Made by a program: the position numbers and the translations under genes
Assembly: GCF_041081105.1 (NCBI RefSeq)
Contig: NZ_CP163528.1
Span: 4,712,001 to 4,776,000, forward strand
Length of the DNA: 64,000 nt
From: Promicromonospora sp. Populi
Lineage (GTDB): Bacteria; Actinomycetota; Actinomycetes; Actinomycetales; Cellulomonadaceae
Direction of reading: 5' to 3'
Shown here: one piece after another, positions 42,382 to 52,042 of the stretch
Layout: every line of letters starts with the position of its first letter
How positions within the stretch are numbered: position 1 is the stretch's first letter
The notes under the pieces: model-generated
Databases searched by the model: none
Seen by the model: the letters and a program-made list of their open reading frames with translations, nothing else
What the model was told of the DNA's origin: nothing

Positions 42382-42810
42382 ATGCTGTGCCCCATCGACC
42401 AGACCACGCTCGTCATGTCCGAGCGCAAGGGGATCGAGATCGACTACTGCCCCACGTGCCGTGGCGTGTGGCTCGACCGTGGTGAGCTCGACAAGGTGAT
42501 CGACCGCTCGGTGGAGAACGAGATCGCCGCGGAGAACCGCCCGGGCGCTCCCGTCGCCCCGGCAGCCCCCGCGCCGCAGGCTCCGCCCGCGCCGAACCCG
42601 GTGCACGCCGGCCCGGCCTACGGCTCCCCGCAGCCGGCCTACGACCCGCGGTACGACGACCGGCGTCGCGACGACGACCGCCGCTACGACAGCGACCGGC
42701 GGTACGACGGCGACCGCCGCTACGACTCGTACAGCGGCGACCGCCGGCACGACCCGCGCTACAAGAAGAAGCGCAAGGAGTCCTTCCTGGAGGACCTCTT
42801 CGACTTCTGA
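42382..42810 (+). CDS. zf-TFIIB domain protein with Asp/Arg/Tyr repeat tail
   Basis: 142 aa. Residues 1-45 are a TFIIB-type zinc finger: MLCPIDQTTLVMSERKGIEI, CPTCRGVWLDRGELDKVI. A Pro/Ala linker is followed by a highly charged tail in which RYD/DRRYD units recur about six times, ending in KKKRKESFLEDLFDF. The tail is probably disordered and the final segment resembles a short binding motif. Preceded by AAGGAG. Third member of the SPFH cassette. Confidence 0.85.
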   Translation: MLCPIDQTTLVMSERKGIEIDYCPTCRGVWLDRGELDKVIDRSVENEIAAENRPGAPVAPAAPAPQAPPAPNPVHAGPAYGSPQPAYDPRYDDRRRDDDRRYDSDRRYDGDRRYDSYSGDRRHDPRYKKKRKESFLEDLFDF

Positions 42811-42830
42811 GGTCGGCATTCTGCTGTGAC

Positions 42831-42890
42831 GTCGGCAGTTTGCACCGAGGTCGGTCCAGCGCTGGACCGACCTCGGTGCAGACTGCCGAC
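42831..42890. terminator. 60-bp near-perfect palindrome
   Basis: Two 30-base arms meet with no loop (42831-42860 and 42861-42890) and differ at one position; the centre reads GGTCCAGCGCTGGACC and the outer ends GTCGGCAG/CTGCCGAC. It follows the zf-TFIIB stop by 20 bases and ends 24 bases before the oxidoreductase promoter. It would make a very stable cruciform or RNA hairpin and probably terminates the upstream operon. Confidence 0.8.
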
Positions 42891-42913
42891 TTTGCTGTGT
42901 GAGACCGCCACGC

Positions 42914-42944
42914 TTGACCTCAACCACGCTTGAGGTCTTAGCGT
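42914..42944 (+). promoter_or_regulatory. MerR/SoxR-type promoter with 22-bp dyad
   Basis: -35 TTGACC (42914-42919) and -10 TAGCGT (42939-42944) are separated by 19 bp, the over-long spacing characteristic of MerR-family promoters. Between them sits a perfect dyad GACCTCAA-ccacgc-TTGAGGTC (42916-42937); its CCTCAA-N6-TTGAGG core equals the SoxR box arms. The start codon of the LLM oxidoreductase is 36 bases downstream. Confidence 0.75.
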
Positions 42945-42980
42945 CCACCGCAGACAGGACGTACTGCGACGGGAGACGCG

Positions 42981-43823
42981 ATGAGCGAGTTCGAGCTGGG
43001 ACCGATCGGGCTGGTCCTCGATGTGGCGGCCGAGGGGGCCCACATCGAGCAGGCCGCGGAGGCCGAACGGCTGGGTTACACCACGCTGTGGGCGGCCGGC
43101 GGCCAGCTCGCGTTGCTGGAACCGCTGGTCGAGCTGGTGCGGGCGACCAAGAAGGCGGCGGTCGCACCCGCGATCCTCTCGCTCGACGTCCACGGGCTCG
43201 CGGACGTCACCGGGCTCTACGACCGGCTCGACGACGACGAGGCGCACCGGCTCGTCGCCGGCCTCGGCGGGCCGCAGCAGGCGGCGCGACCGCTGGCCGC
43301 CCTGCGGGAGTTCCTGGACGGCCTCGATGCCGCCGACCCTCCGGTGCCCGCCGGACGGCGCCTGATCGCGGCGCTCGGTCCGCGCAAGCTGGAGATCGCG
43401 CGGGACCGGGCGGCGGGCGCGATCACGCTGCTGGTGACTCCCGGCTACACCGAGTGGGCCAGGGGAGTCCTCGGCCCGGACGCGACGCTGGTGGTCAACC
43501 AGATGGTGGTGCTGGACACCGACGTCGAACGCGCCCGCGGGCTCGTCCGCGCGCCGCTGGGCTTCCTGCTGAACGTGGGCGGCTACGCGATGAACATGCG
43601 CCGCATGGGGTTCGACGACGACGACATCACCGGCGTGAGCGACAACGTCGTTGACGCGGTGGCGATCATCGGCGACGCCGACACGATCGCAGCCGGGGTG
43701 CGGGCACACCTGGCCGCCGGAGCCGATCACGTGGCGCTGTCCGTGCTCTCCGACGGCAACCAGCCCGGGGCGATGGAGGTCGCGCGCGCGGTAGTGGCGG
43801 CCGACCCGGCCCTCCTGGGGTAG
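42981..43823 (+). CDS. LLM-class flavin/F420-dependent oxidoreductase
   Basis: 280 aa, luciferase-like TIM-barrel fold: ELGPIGLVLDVAAEGAHIEQAAEAERLGYTTLWAAGG at the N-terminus, LGPRKLEIARDRAAGAITLLVTPGYTEWAR, and a C-terminal GDADTIAAGVRAHLAAGADHVALSVL. The pattern resembles actinobacterial F420-dependent members (TIGR03620-like), but cofactor choice is not certain. The SoxR-like promoter suggests induction by redox-active compounds. Confidence 0.85.
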   Translation: MSEFELGPIGLVLDVAAEGAHIEQAAEAERLGYTTLWAAGGQLALLEPLVELVRATKKAAVAPAILSLDVHGLADVTGLYDRLDDDEAHRLVAGLGGPQQAARPLAALREFLDGLDAADPPVPAGRRLIAALGPRKLEIARDRAAGAITLLVTPGYTEWARGVLGPDATLVVNQMVVLDTDVERARGLVRAPLGFLLNVGGYAMNMRRMGFDDDDITGVSDNVVDAVAIIGDADTIAAGVRAHLAAGADHVALSVLSDGNQPGAMEVARAVVAADPALLG

Positions 43824-43861
43824 TCGGGCATCAGAGGGGCGTCAGGGTCCTCGCAGCCCGC

Positions 43862-43877
43862 GTCAACATTCCGTCAA
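43862..43877 (+). promoter_or_regulatory. GTCAA direct repeats, candidate KdpE site
   Basis: GTCAA occurs at 43862 and 43873, exactly 11 bp apart, with a weaker GTCAG at 43841. OmpR/PhoB-type response regulators such as KdpE bind 11-bp-spaced direct half-sites. Located about 45 bases before the first small gene of the kdp operon. Confidence 0.4.
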
Positions 43878-43918
43878 GGACCACCTCCACCGGTCGCGCA
43901 CCGGCGTAGACCAGTGGC

Positions 43919-44038
43919 ATGACCGATCTGGCCTTCATTCTCCTGACCGTGGCGTTCTTCGTCGCGGTGGCCCTCGTGGCACGTCGCGCCTCCTCGCGCG
44001 ACGAGTCGTCCGCCAACCCTCAGGGGAGGCGGAAGTGA
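43919..44038 (+). CDS. 39-aa membrane peptide upstream of kdpF
   Basis: ATG 43919 reads MTDLAFILLTVAFFVAVALV then a basic tail [19 protein letters not shown]. One membrane helix; its stop overlaps the kdpF GTG (GTGA). Small single-helix proteins at this position are common before actinobacterial kdpF. It is probably an accessory peptide of the potassium pump; function not known. Confidence 0.75.
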   Translation: MTDLAFILLTVAFFVAVALVARRASSRDESSANPQGRRK

Positions 44039-44127
44039 ACCCGTTCGACGCCGTGGGCCTGGTGCTCACCCTCGCCGGCCTCGTGTACCTCTTCGTGGCG
44101 CTGATCCGCGCCGACCGGACGCGGTGA
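44035..44127 (+). CDS. kdpF: KdpF small subunit of K+-transporting ATPase
   Basis: 30 aa from GTG 44035: [20 protein letters not shown] then [10 protein letters not shown]. The length, single helix and L-x-Y-L-x-x-A-L-x-R-P/A-like ending match KdpF, a lipid-like stabiliser of the KdpABC complex. Overlaps the preceding peptide gene and sits 7 bases before kdpA. Confidence 0.85.
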   Translation: MNPFDAVGLVLTLAGLVYLFVALIRADRTR

Positions 44128-44134
44128 TCCGGAC

Positions 44135-45814
44135 GTGAACACGACGGCCCTCAACTCCGTTCTACCAGCGGTGGCACAGATCCTCGTGCTGCTCGCCGCC
44201 CTCGCCGCCGTGCACGCGCCGCTGGGCGCCTACATGGCGCGCACCTTCACCAGCCCCAAGCACCTGCGGGTCGAGCGCCTCTGGTACCGCGCCGTCCGCG
44301 TCGACCCGGACGCTGAGCAGCGCTGGACCACGTACCTGATGTCCCTGCTCGGCTTCTCGCTCGTCTCCGTCCTGTTCCTCTACGGGATGCTGCGCCTGCA
44401 GGAGTACCTGCCGTGGAGCCTCGGCTTCACCTCGTTCGACCCGGCCGGCGCCTGGAACACCGCGGTCAGCTTCGTCACGAACACCAACTGGCAGTGGTAC
44501 TCCGGTGAGGCGGCCGCCGGCCACCTGGTGCAGATGGCCGGGCTCGCCGTGCAGAACTTCGTCTCCGCCGCGGTCGGCCTTGCGGTCGCGATCGCCCTTG
44601 TGCGCGGCTTCGCCCGCTCGGGGACCGACGCCCGCATCGGCAACTTCTGGTCCGACCTGACCCGCGGTGTGCTCCGGATCCTGCTGCCCATCTCCGTGCT
44701 GGCGGCGATCGTCCTGATCGCCGCGGGCGTGATCCAGAACCTGGACCCGCACACCGCGATCACCACGGTCGAGGGCGGCACGCAGAACGCGCTGGGCGGC
44801 CCGATCGCCTCCCAGGAGGCCATCAAGGAGCTCGGCACCAACGGCGGCGGCCCCTTCAACGCGAACTCCGCGCACCCGTTCGAGAACCCGACGCCGTTCA
44901 CCAACATCCTCGAGATCTTCCTGCTGCTGCTCATCCCGTTCTCGCTGCCGCGCACGTTCGGCCTCATGATCGGCGACAAGCGCCAGGGCTGGGCGATCCT
45001 CGGTGTCATGGGCGGCCTGTTCATCGTCTCGGTAGCGCTCGCCACCTGGGCCGAGCTGGCCGGGCCTGGCGCAGCGCCGCAAGCGGCGGGCGCCGCCATG
45101 GAGGGCAAGGAGACCCGGTTCGGGCTCGCAGGCAGCGCCCTGTTCGCGGCCGCGACGACCGCGACGTCCACGGGTGCGGTGAACTCGATGCACGACTCGT
45201 TCACCGCACCGGGTGGTGGGGTGGTCCTGTTCAACATCCTGCTGGGCGAGGTCTCGCCGGGCGGGGTGGGCGCCGGCCTGTACGGCATGCTCATCCTCGC
45301 CGTGGTCGCGGTGTTCATCGCGGGCCTCATGGTGGGCCGCACGCCCGAGTACCTGGGCAAGAAGATCGGCCGGCAGGAGATGACGATCGTCGCGCTGTAC
45401 GTGCTGACGGTCCCCGCGCTGATCCTGGTGGGCACGGCGGTCGCCGTCGTCGTCGAACCGGGGCTCGTGGGAATCCAGGAACCCGGCCCACACGGTCTGT
45501 CCGAGGTGTTGTACGGCTACGCGTCGGCCGCGAACAACAACGGCTCCGCGTTCGGCGGCCTGACCTCCGGCACCCCGTTCTACGAGGTGACGCAGGGCCT
45601 GGCGATGCTGGCCGGGCGGTTCATCCCGATCGCCCTCGTGCTGGCCCTCGCCGGCCGGCTCGCGAGCCAGAAGTCGGTGCCCGCGACCGTGGGCACCCTG
45701 CCGACGCACCAGCCGCTGTTCGTGGGCCTGGTGGGCGCCGTGGCGCTCGTCGTCGTCGGACTCACCTTCATTCCCGTTCTTTCCCTCGGTCCCATCGTGG
45801 AGTCCCTGTCATGA
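44135..45814 (+). CDS. kdpA: K+-transporting ATPase subunit A
   Basis: 559 aa from GTG 44135, ten helices. All four selectivity-filter regions are visible: [46 protein letters not shown] and [15 protein letters not shown]. KdpA is the K+-binding, channel-like subunit of the high-affinity pump in the cytoplasmic membrane. Overlaps kdpB by ATGA. Confidence 0.97.
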   Translation: MNTTALNSVLPAVAQILVLLAALAAVHAPLGAYMARTFTSPKHLRVERLWYRAVRVDPDAEQRWTTYLMSLLGFSLVSVLFLYGMLRLQEYLPWSLGFTSFDPAGAWNTAVSFVTNTNWQWYSGEAAAGHLVQMAGLAVQNFVSAAVGLAVAIALVRGFARSGTDARIGNFWSDLTRGVLRILLPISVLAAIVLIAAGVIQNLDPHTAITTVEGGTQNALGGPIASQEAIKELGTNGGGPFNANSAHPFENPTPFTNILEIFLLLLIPFSLPRTFGLMIGDKRQGWAILGVMGGLFIVSVALATWAELAGPGAAPQAAGAAMEGKETRFGLAGSALFAAATTATSTGAVNSMHDSFTAPGGGVVLFNILLGEVSPGGVGAGLYGMLILAVVAVFIAGLMVGRTPEYLGKKIGRQEMTIVALYVLTVPALILVGTAVAVVVEPGLVGIQEPGPHGLSEVLYGYASAANNNGSAFGGLTSGTPFYEVTQGLAMLAGRFIPIALVLALAGRLASQKSVPATVGTLPTHQPLFVGLVGAVALVVVGLTFIPVLSLGPIVESLS

Positions 45815-47985
45815 CCATCGACACCCGGAACATCCCGGACGTCCCCACCCACGAGCCCGCGTCCGGTGGAATCCAGCACCACTCCAAGCGTTCGGCGCCA
45901 CGCGCCCTGACGTGGACGCAGCTACGGTCCGCGTTCCCGGGCGCGCTGCGCAAGCTCGACCCGCGCGTGCTGTACACCTCGCCCGTCATGTTTGTGGTCG
46001 AGGTGGGCGCGCTCGTCACGACGGTGCTCGCGATCATCGAGCCGGACGTGTTCGCCTGGTGGATCGCGGTCTGGCTGTGGGCCACCGTGCTCTTCGCGAC
46101 CCTTGCGGAGTCCGTGGCGGAGTCCCGTGGCAAGGCGCAGGCCTCCACTCTGCGCGCCACGCAGAAGCAGACGACCGCACGCAAGGTCAACGCCCCCCAG
46201 GAAGCCCTGGAGAGGGGATCGGGGCTCGACCGGCTGCCCACAGTCGAGGTGCCGTCCTCCACGCTGCGCGTGGGCGACGTCGTGGTGGTCGTGGCCGGCG
46301 AGACCATCCCGGGCGACGGCGACGTCATCGAGGGGGTCGCGTCCGTGGACGAGTCGGCGATCACCGGTGAGTCGGCCCCCGTCATCCGGGAGTCCGGCGG
46401 CGACCGCAGCGCGGTCACCGGTGGCACCGTGGTGCTGTCCGACCAGATAGTCGTGCGCATCACGGCCCCCGCCGGGTCCACGTTCGTGGACCGCATGATC
46501 GCCCTGGTGGAGGGCAGCGAGCGGCAGAAGACGCCGAACGAGGTGGCGCTGAACATCCTGCTCACGTCGCTGACCATCGTCTTCCTGCTGGCGGTCGCCA
46601 CGCTGCAGCCGTTCGCCATCTACTCGGGTTCGCGGCAGTCGCTGCTGGTCCTGGTGGCGCTGCTGGTCTGCCTGATCCCGACGACCATCGGTGCGCTCCT
46701 GAGCGCCATCGGCATCGCGGGCATGGACCGGCTGGTGCAGCGCAACGTGCTGGCGATGTCGGGCCGCGCGGTCGAGGCCGCTGGCGACGTCGACGTGCTG
46801 CTGCTCGACAAGACCGGCACCATCACCTACGGCAACCGGCGCGCCACCGAGGTGCTGCCGGTGAGCAGCGTGACGCCGCGTGAGCTGGCCGTCTCGGCGC
46901 GCCTCGCCTCGCTGGCCGACGAGACCCCGGAGGGGCGCAGCATCGTCGAGCTGGTGGACGGTAAGTACGGTCTGGTCGACGAGCTGCCGCTGGACGCGGA
47001 GCTGGTGCCGTTCACGGCCCAGACCCGCATGTCGGGCGTCGACCTGCCGCTCACGGACGGCGCCGGCCACACCCAGCTTCACCACATCCGCAAGGGCGCC
47101 GCCAGCGCCGTGCAGCGCTGGGTGCAGAGCACCGGCGCGCAGGTCTCCGGCAAGGAGACCGCGGAGCTGGAGTCGCACGTCGACGCCGTCTCCCGGGCGG
47201 GCGGCACACCGCTCGTCGTCGCGGAGCAGGTGGGTGAGTCGCCGGCGCGGGTGCTCGGCGTCGTCCGGCTCAAGGACGTGGTCAAGGAGGGCATGCGCGA
47301 GCGGTTCGACGAGCTGCGCGCCATGGGCATCCGGTCCGTCATGGTCACCGGCGACAACCAGGTGACCGCGCGCGCCATCGCCGCGGAGGCGGGCGTCGAC
47401 GACGTCCTGGCGGAGGCGACTCCCGAGGACAAGCTCGCGCTCATCAAGCGGGAGCAGGAGGGCGGCAAGCTCGTCGCGATGGCCGGGGACGGCACGAACG
47501 ACGCCCCGGCGCTCGCCCAGTCCGACGTCGGCGTCGCGATGAACACCGGCACGTCCGCCGCCAAGGAGGCGGGCAACATGGTGGACCTCGACTCGGACCC
47601 CACCAAGCTGATCGAGATCGTGGAGATCGGCAAGCAGCTCCTCATCACGCGCGGTGCGCTGACCACGTTCTCCGTGGCGAACGACGTCGCGAAGTACTTC
47701 GCGATCCTGCCCGCCATGTTCGTGACGGTGTTCCCGCAGCTCGGCGTGCTGAACATCATGCAGCTCTCGAGCCCTAGCTCGGCGATCCTGTCGGCCGTCA
47801 TCTTCAACGCGCTGATCATCCTCGCCCTGATCCCGCTGTCGCTGCGCGGCGTGCGGTACCGGCCGGCGTCGGCCTCGTCACTGCTCACGCGCAACCTGCT
47901 GATCTACGGCCTCGGCGGGCTGGTGGCGCCGTTCATCGGCATCAAGCTCATCGACCTCGTCGTCTCGCTGCTCCCGGGCCTGTAG
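45811..47985 (+). CDS. kdpB: K+-transporting P-type ATPase subunit B
   Basis: 724 aa. P-type ATPase motifs: TGES in the actuator domain ([11 protein letters not shown]), phosphorylation site LLLDKTGTI (Asp333), [14 protein letters not shown], and hinge [22 protein letters not shown]. The nucleotide-binding domain and seven helices are complete. It hydrolyses ATP to power K+ import through KdpA. The N-terminus is about 40 residues longer than in E. coli. Confidence 0.97.
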   Translation: MTIDTRNIPDVPTHEPASGGIQHHSKRSAPRALTWTQLRSAFPGALRKLDPRVLYTSPVMFVVEVGALVTTVLAIIEPDVFAWWIAVWLWATVLFATLAESVAESRGKAQASTLRATQKQTTARKVNAPQEALERGSGLDRLPTVEVPSSTLRVGDVVVVVAGETIPGDGDVIEGVASVDESAITGESAPVIRESGGDRSAVTGGTVVLSDQIVVRITAPAGSTFVDRMIALVEGSERQKTPNEVALNILLTSLTIVFLLAVATLQPFAIYSGSRQSLLVLVALLVCLIPTTIGALLSAIGIAGMDRLVQRNVLAMSGRAVEAAGDVDVLLLDKTGTITYGNRRATEVLPVSSVTPRELAVSARLASLADETPEGRSIVELVDGKYGLVDELPLDAELVPFTAQTRMSGVDLPLTDGAGHTQLHHIRKGAASAVQRWVQSTGAQVSGKETAELESHVDAVSRAGGTPLVVAEQVGESPARVLGVVRLKDVVKEGMRERFDELRAMGIRSVMVTGDNQVTARAIAAEAGVDDVLAEATPEDKLALIKREQEGGKLVAMAGDGTNDAPALAQSDVGVAMNTGTSAAKEAGNMVDLDSDPTKLIEIVEIGKQLLITRGALTTFSVANDVAKYFAILPAMFVTVFPQLGVLNIMQLSSPSSAILSAVIFNALIILALIPLSLRGVRYRPASASSLLTRNLLIYGLGGLVAPFIGIKLIDLVVSLLPGL

Positions 47986-48018
47986 CCCAGCCCTCGCATC
48001 ATCAGATAAGGAACTCAG

Positions 48019-48663
48019 ATGGCAACAACAACAGTGGCGAGCGACCTCGCGGCGCTGACTCGCCAGTCCATGGCGGCGCTGCGGATGCTCATCGCCTTCA
48101 CCCTCCTGCTGGGGCTGGCCTACCCGCTCGCGATGGTGGGCGTGGGGCAGGTGGCCTTCCCCTGGCAGGCGGACGGCTCGCTCGTCCAGTCCGACGGCGC
48201 CCGCACCACCTCGCGTGACGAGGCCGTGGGCTCGGCGCTCATCGCCCAGGGATTCACGGGCGAGGAGTACTTCCACCCGCGCCCGTCCGCCGCGGGCGAC
48301 GGGTACGACACCCTCGCCTCCGCCGGGTCCAACCTGGGCCCGCTCAACCCCGACCTGGTCGCCACCATCGAGGAGCGCAAGGCCGCGGTGGCCGCCCTGG
48401 AGGGTGTTGACCCGGCCGACGTCCCGGCCGACGCCGTCACGGCGTCGGGCTCCGGCCTCGACCCGCAGATCAGCCCCGAGTACGCAGCGATCCAGGTGGC
48501 GCGGGTCGCGCGGGCGCGCGGCCTGTCCGTGGCCGACGTCGAGGCGGCCGTCGCCGAGCACACCGCCGGGCGCGACCTGGGTGTGCTGGGCGAGCCACGG
48601 GTGAACGTCCTGGAGCTCAACCTGGCCCTCGACGCCGCGGACGACGGTGCGCCGACCCCGTAA
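48019..48663 (+). CDS. kdpC: K+-transporting ATPase subunit C
   Basis: 214 aa with one N-terminal helix ([22 protein letters not shown]). The outer domain carries the family pattern [50 protein letters not shown] [18 protein letters not shown], and the C-terminal [14 protein letters not shown]. KdpC stabilises nucleotide binding by KdpB. Confidence 0.95.
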   Translation: MATTTVASDLAALTRQSMAALRMLIAFTLLLGLAYPLAMVGVGQVAFPWQADGSLVQSDGARTTSRDEAVGSALIAQGFTGEEYFHPRPSAAGDGYDTLASAGSNLGPLNPDLVATIEERKAAVAALEGVDPADVPADAVTASGSGLDPQISPEYAAIQVARVARARGLSVADVEAAVAEHTAGRDLGVLGEPRVNVLELNLALDAADDGAPTP

Positions 48664-48670
48664 CGAAGAA

Positions 48671-51249
48671 ATGCCGCAGACTGAAGACATGACCACCGGA
48701 CGCCGGGGCCGCCTCACCGTCTACCTGGGGGCGGCTCCGGGCGTGGGCAAGACCTACGCCATGCTCGACGAGGCGCACCGACGTCGCGCGCGAGGCACCG
48801 ACGTCGTGATCGGCCTCGTCGAGACGCACGGGCGGACGGCGACGATCGACCGGATCGGCGACCTGGAGATGATCCCGCGGCGGCTCGTCGAGCACCGCGG
48901 GACCACCCTCACCGAGCTCGACGTCGCGGCCGTGCTGGAGCGGGCGCCCGAGGTGGCGCTCGTGGACGAGCTCGCGCACACCAACGCCGCCGGCTCCCAG
49001 CACGCCAAGCGCTGGCAGGACGTGCACGACCTGCTGGACGCCGGCATCGACGTGGTCACCACGGTCAACGTGCAGCACCTCGCATCACTGACCGACGACG
49101 TCGAGGCCATCACCGGGGTGCGGCAGCGCGAGACCGTGCCCGACAAGGTGGTCCGCGAGGCCGACCAGATCCAGCTCGTGGACCTCTCCCCGGAGCAGCT
49201 GCGCCGTCGGCTCGCGCACGGCAACGTCTACCGGGCCGAGCAGATCGACGCCTCGCTGTCGTCGTTCTTCCGCGTCGGAAACCTCACCGCGCTGCGGGAG
49301 CTGGCCCTGCTGTGGCTCGCCGACCGCGTCGACGACGCCCTGACCCGCTACCGCGCCGACCACGCGATCGGCGGCACCTGGCCGGCCCGCGAGCGCATAG
49401 TCGTGGCCGTCACCGGCGGCCCGGAGACGGAGACGCTGCTGCGCCGGGCCGCACGCATCGCGCAGCGGGCGGCCGGCACCGAGCTGCTGGCGGTGCACGT
49501 GCTGCCGACGGACGGGTTGCCGTCCACGCCGTCGGCCACGATCGCCGCCCACCGGGCGCTCGCGGAGTCGCTCGGCGGGGCCTTCCACACGGTGGTGGGG
49601 GAGGACGTGCCGACCGCCGTCGTGGACTTCGCGCACGGGGTCAACGCGACGATGATCGTGGTGGGTGTGTCCCGGCACCCGGTGTGGCGGCAGGCGCTGC
49701 TCGGGTCGTCCAGCGCGGAGATCGCGCGGCTGTCCGGTGCGATCGACGTGCACCTGGTGACGCACGAGCAGGCGCGCATCGGCGTGGGCACGCGCTCGCG
49801 GTACTCGTCGCTGTCTCCGAAGCGCCGGGTGGCGGGCTGGGTCTCCGCTCTGGTGGTGCCCGCGGTCCTGACGTCCGCCCTGCTGCTGATCGGTCGGAAC
49901 GAGGCGGCGTTCGCGACGGACGCCATGCTGCTCCTGGCGGGTGTTGTCGGGGTGGCGCTGATCGGTGGGCTGTGGCCCGCGGTCGCTGCGGCGGTCGTGT
50001 CCAACCTGTGCCTCAACTGGTTCTTCGCTGCGCCGGTGGGCCGCCTGACCATCGCGGAGGGGGAGAACGTGCTCGCCCTGGCGGTGTTCATCGTGGTTGC
50101 GGTCGCCGTCGCCTCGGTCGTCGACCTGGCCGCGCGGCGCACCACCCAGGCGTACCGGGCGCGCGCGGAGGCGTCCACGCTCGCGGCGCTGTCGCGTTCG
50201 GTGCTGTCGGGTCAGGACACGGCGCAGGCGATCGTGCAGCGCCTCGCGCAGACGTTTGCGATGGCGGAGGTGCGGCTCGAGGAGCGCGACGACGATCGTG
50301 CGCCGTGGACCGTGGTGGCGCACGAGCGGTGGGTCACCGATGCGGGATCGGGCACTGGTTCTGGTGCCCGGCCGGCCCGGAGTCGGACGGCGCCGTCACC
50401 GAGGTAGCGATCGACGAGCGGCACCGCCTCGTCCTTGCGGGGCGGGTGCTCCCGGCGAGCGACCGGCAGGTGGTCGAGGCGTTCGGTGCGCAGGCAGGCA
50501 TCGTGCTGGAGCACCGGCGGCTCCGTGAGCAGGCCGCCCAGGCCGAGGTGCTGGAGCGCACCGAAAGTACGCGCACCGCACTGCTCGCCGCCGTCTCGCA
50601 CGACCTGCGGACCCCGCTCGCGGTGATCCGCACGGCGGTGGACGGTCTCTCGTCGCCCGACGTCGAGCTCGATGTGGAGGACCGGGACATCCTCACGGCC
50701 ACCATCGCGGACTCGACGTACCGGCTGGAGCGGCTGATCGGCAACCTGCTGGACCTGTCCCGCCTGCAGACCGGGGCCGTCCGGCCGGCCCTGCGCGCCG
50801 CGTCGCTGGAGGAGGTGGTGCCGATCGCCGTCGAGCCGTGGCTTGCCGAGCTGACGCTCGACGTGCCCGAGGACCTCCCGCTCGTGCACACCGACCCGGG
50901 CCTGTTCGAGCGGGTGGTGGAGAACGTCGTCTCCAACGCGGTGCGGTACTCCCCGCCTGGCACCAAGGTGCTGTTCACGGCCTCCGCGTCGCGTGACGCG
51001 GTGGAGCTGCGCGTGGCCGACAGCGGGCCGGGCGTGCCCGACGACCGCAAGGCCACCATGTTCGAGCCGTTCCAGCGGCTTGACGACACGAGCGGAGGAG
51101 GCCTGGGCCTCGGGCTGGCGGTCGCGTCGGGGCTCGCGACCGCCGTCGGCGCCCGGATCACTGCCGAGGACACACCGGGCGGGGGCCTGACGATGGTGCT
51201 CACCGTGCCGCGCGACGAGGCATGGCGTGATGGGACGGACCAGTCGTGA
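48671..51249 (+). pseudogene. kdpD: KdpD sensor histidine kinase, single frameshift
   Basis: Residues 1-575 in the first frame contain the KdpD domain (VYLGAAPGVGKTYAMLDEAH, LVDELAHTN), a Usp domain (VAVTGGPETETLLRRAARIA) and four DUF4118 helices (about 49840-50130). Between about 50345 and 50390 the frame changes with a one-base deficit; the second frame continues with the end of the GAF domain, HisKA (LLAAVSHDLRTPLAVIRT, phospho-His near base 50599) and HATPase (NVVSNAVRYSPPG, GGGLGLGLAVASG). Corrected length is about 860 aa, normal for KdpD. If real, the shift separates K+/turgor sensing from kinase activity; it falls in a ggcccgg-rich run, so a sequence error is possible. Confidence 0.88.
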
Positions 51250-51261
51250 TGGGATGGACCA

Positions 51262-51981
51262 GTGATCGGTGAGCCGGATGACGGGGGCGTGCGATCGGGG
51301 GCGGGCAACCGCGTGCTCGTGGTCGACGACGACGCCGCGCTGGCCCGTGCCCTGGCCATCAACCTGCGTGCGCACGGGTGGGACGTGACTGCCGCGCCGA
51401 CGGGTGCGGCCGCGCTGGACGCGGTGGCCTCGGCTCGGCCGGACGTGGTGCTGCTCGACCTGGGCCTGCCCGACATGCCGGGCCTCGACGTCATCGAGGG
51501 AATCCGCGGCTGGACCCGGGTGCCGATTGTGGTGCTCTCGGCTCGGCAGCTCGGTGACGACAAGGTCGACGCCCTCGACGCCGGGGCCGACGACTACGTG
51601 ACCAAGCCGTTCGCGATGAACGAGCTGCTCGCGCGGCTGCGTGCGGCGGTGCGCCGGGCCGCACCAGGCCAGGCGGAGGAGCCCGTGGTCGTCGCGGGCG
51701 AGCTGCGGATCGACCTGGCGCGGCGGCAGGTCTCCCGCGCCGGCGTGGACGTGCGGCTGAGCCCCACCGAGTGGGCGCTGCTGGAGGTGCTGGTGCGCAA
51801 CCGTGGCCGGCTCGTGGACCGCAAGCAGCTGCTGCACGAGGTCTGGGGCCCGGCGTACTCGACGGAGACGAACTACCTGCGCGTGTACACGGCGCAGCTG
51901 CGGCGCAAGCTGGAGCAGGACCCGTCGCACCCGCGCCACATCCTGACCAACCCGGGGGCGGGATACCGGTTCGAGGAGTGA
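51262..51981 (+). CDS. kdpE: KdpE response regulator
   Basis: 239 aa from GTG 51262, 12 bases after kdpD. Receiver domain: VLVVDDDAALARALAINLRAHGW, phospho-acceptor in DVVLLDLGLPDMPG, and YVTKPFAMNELLAR. The C-terminal OmpR/PhoB winged helix includes LSPTEWALLEVLVRNRGRLV and the ETNYLRVYTAQLRRKLE recognition segment. It activates the kdpFABC operon after phosphorylation by KdpD. Confidence 0.94.
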   Translation: MIGEPDDGGVRSGAGNRVLVVDDDAALARALAINLRAHGWDVTAAPTGAAALDAVASARPDVVLLDLGLPDMPGLDVIEGIRGWTRVPIVVLSARQLGDDKVDALDAGADDYVTKPFAMNELLARLRAAVRRAAPGQAEEPVVVAGELRIDLARRQVSRAGVDVRLSPTEWALLEVLVRNRGRLVDRKQLLHEVWGPAYSTETNYLRVYTAQLRRKLEQDPSHPRHILTNPGAGYRFEE

Positions 51982-52042
51982 GCCGGGCGGCCTTGACTGG
52001 CCGACGGCGGTCCGCGGCTGGGCGCGGCCTGATCCTGCTGCG

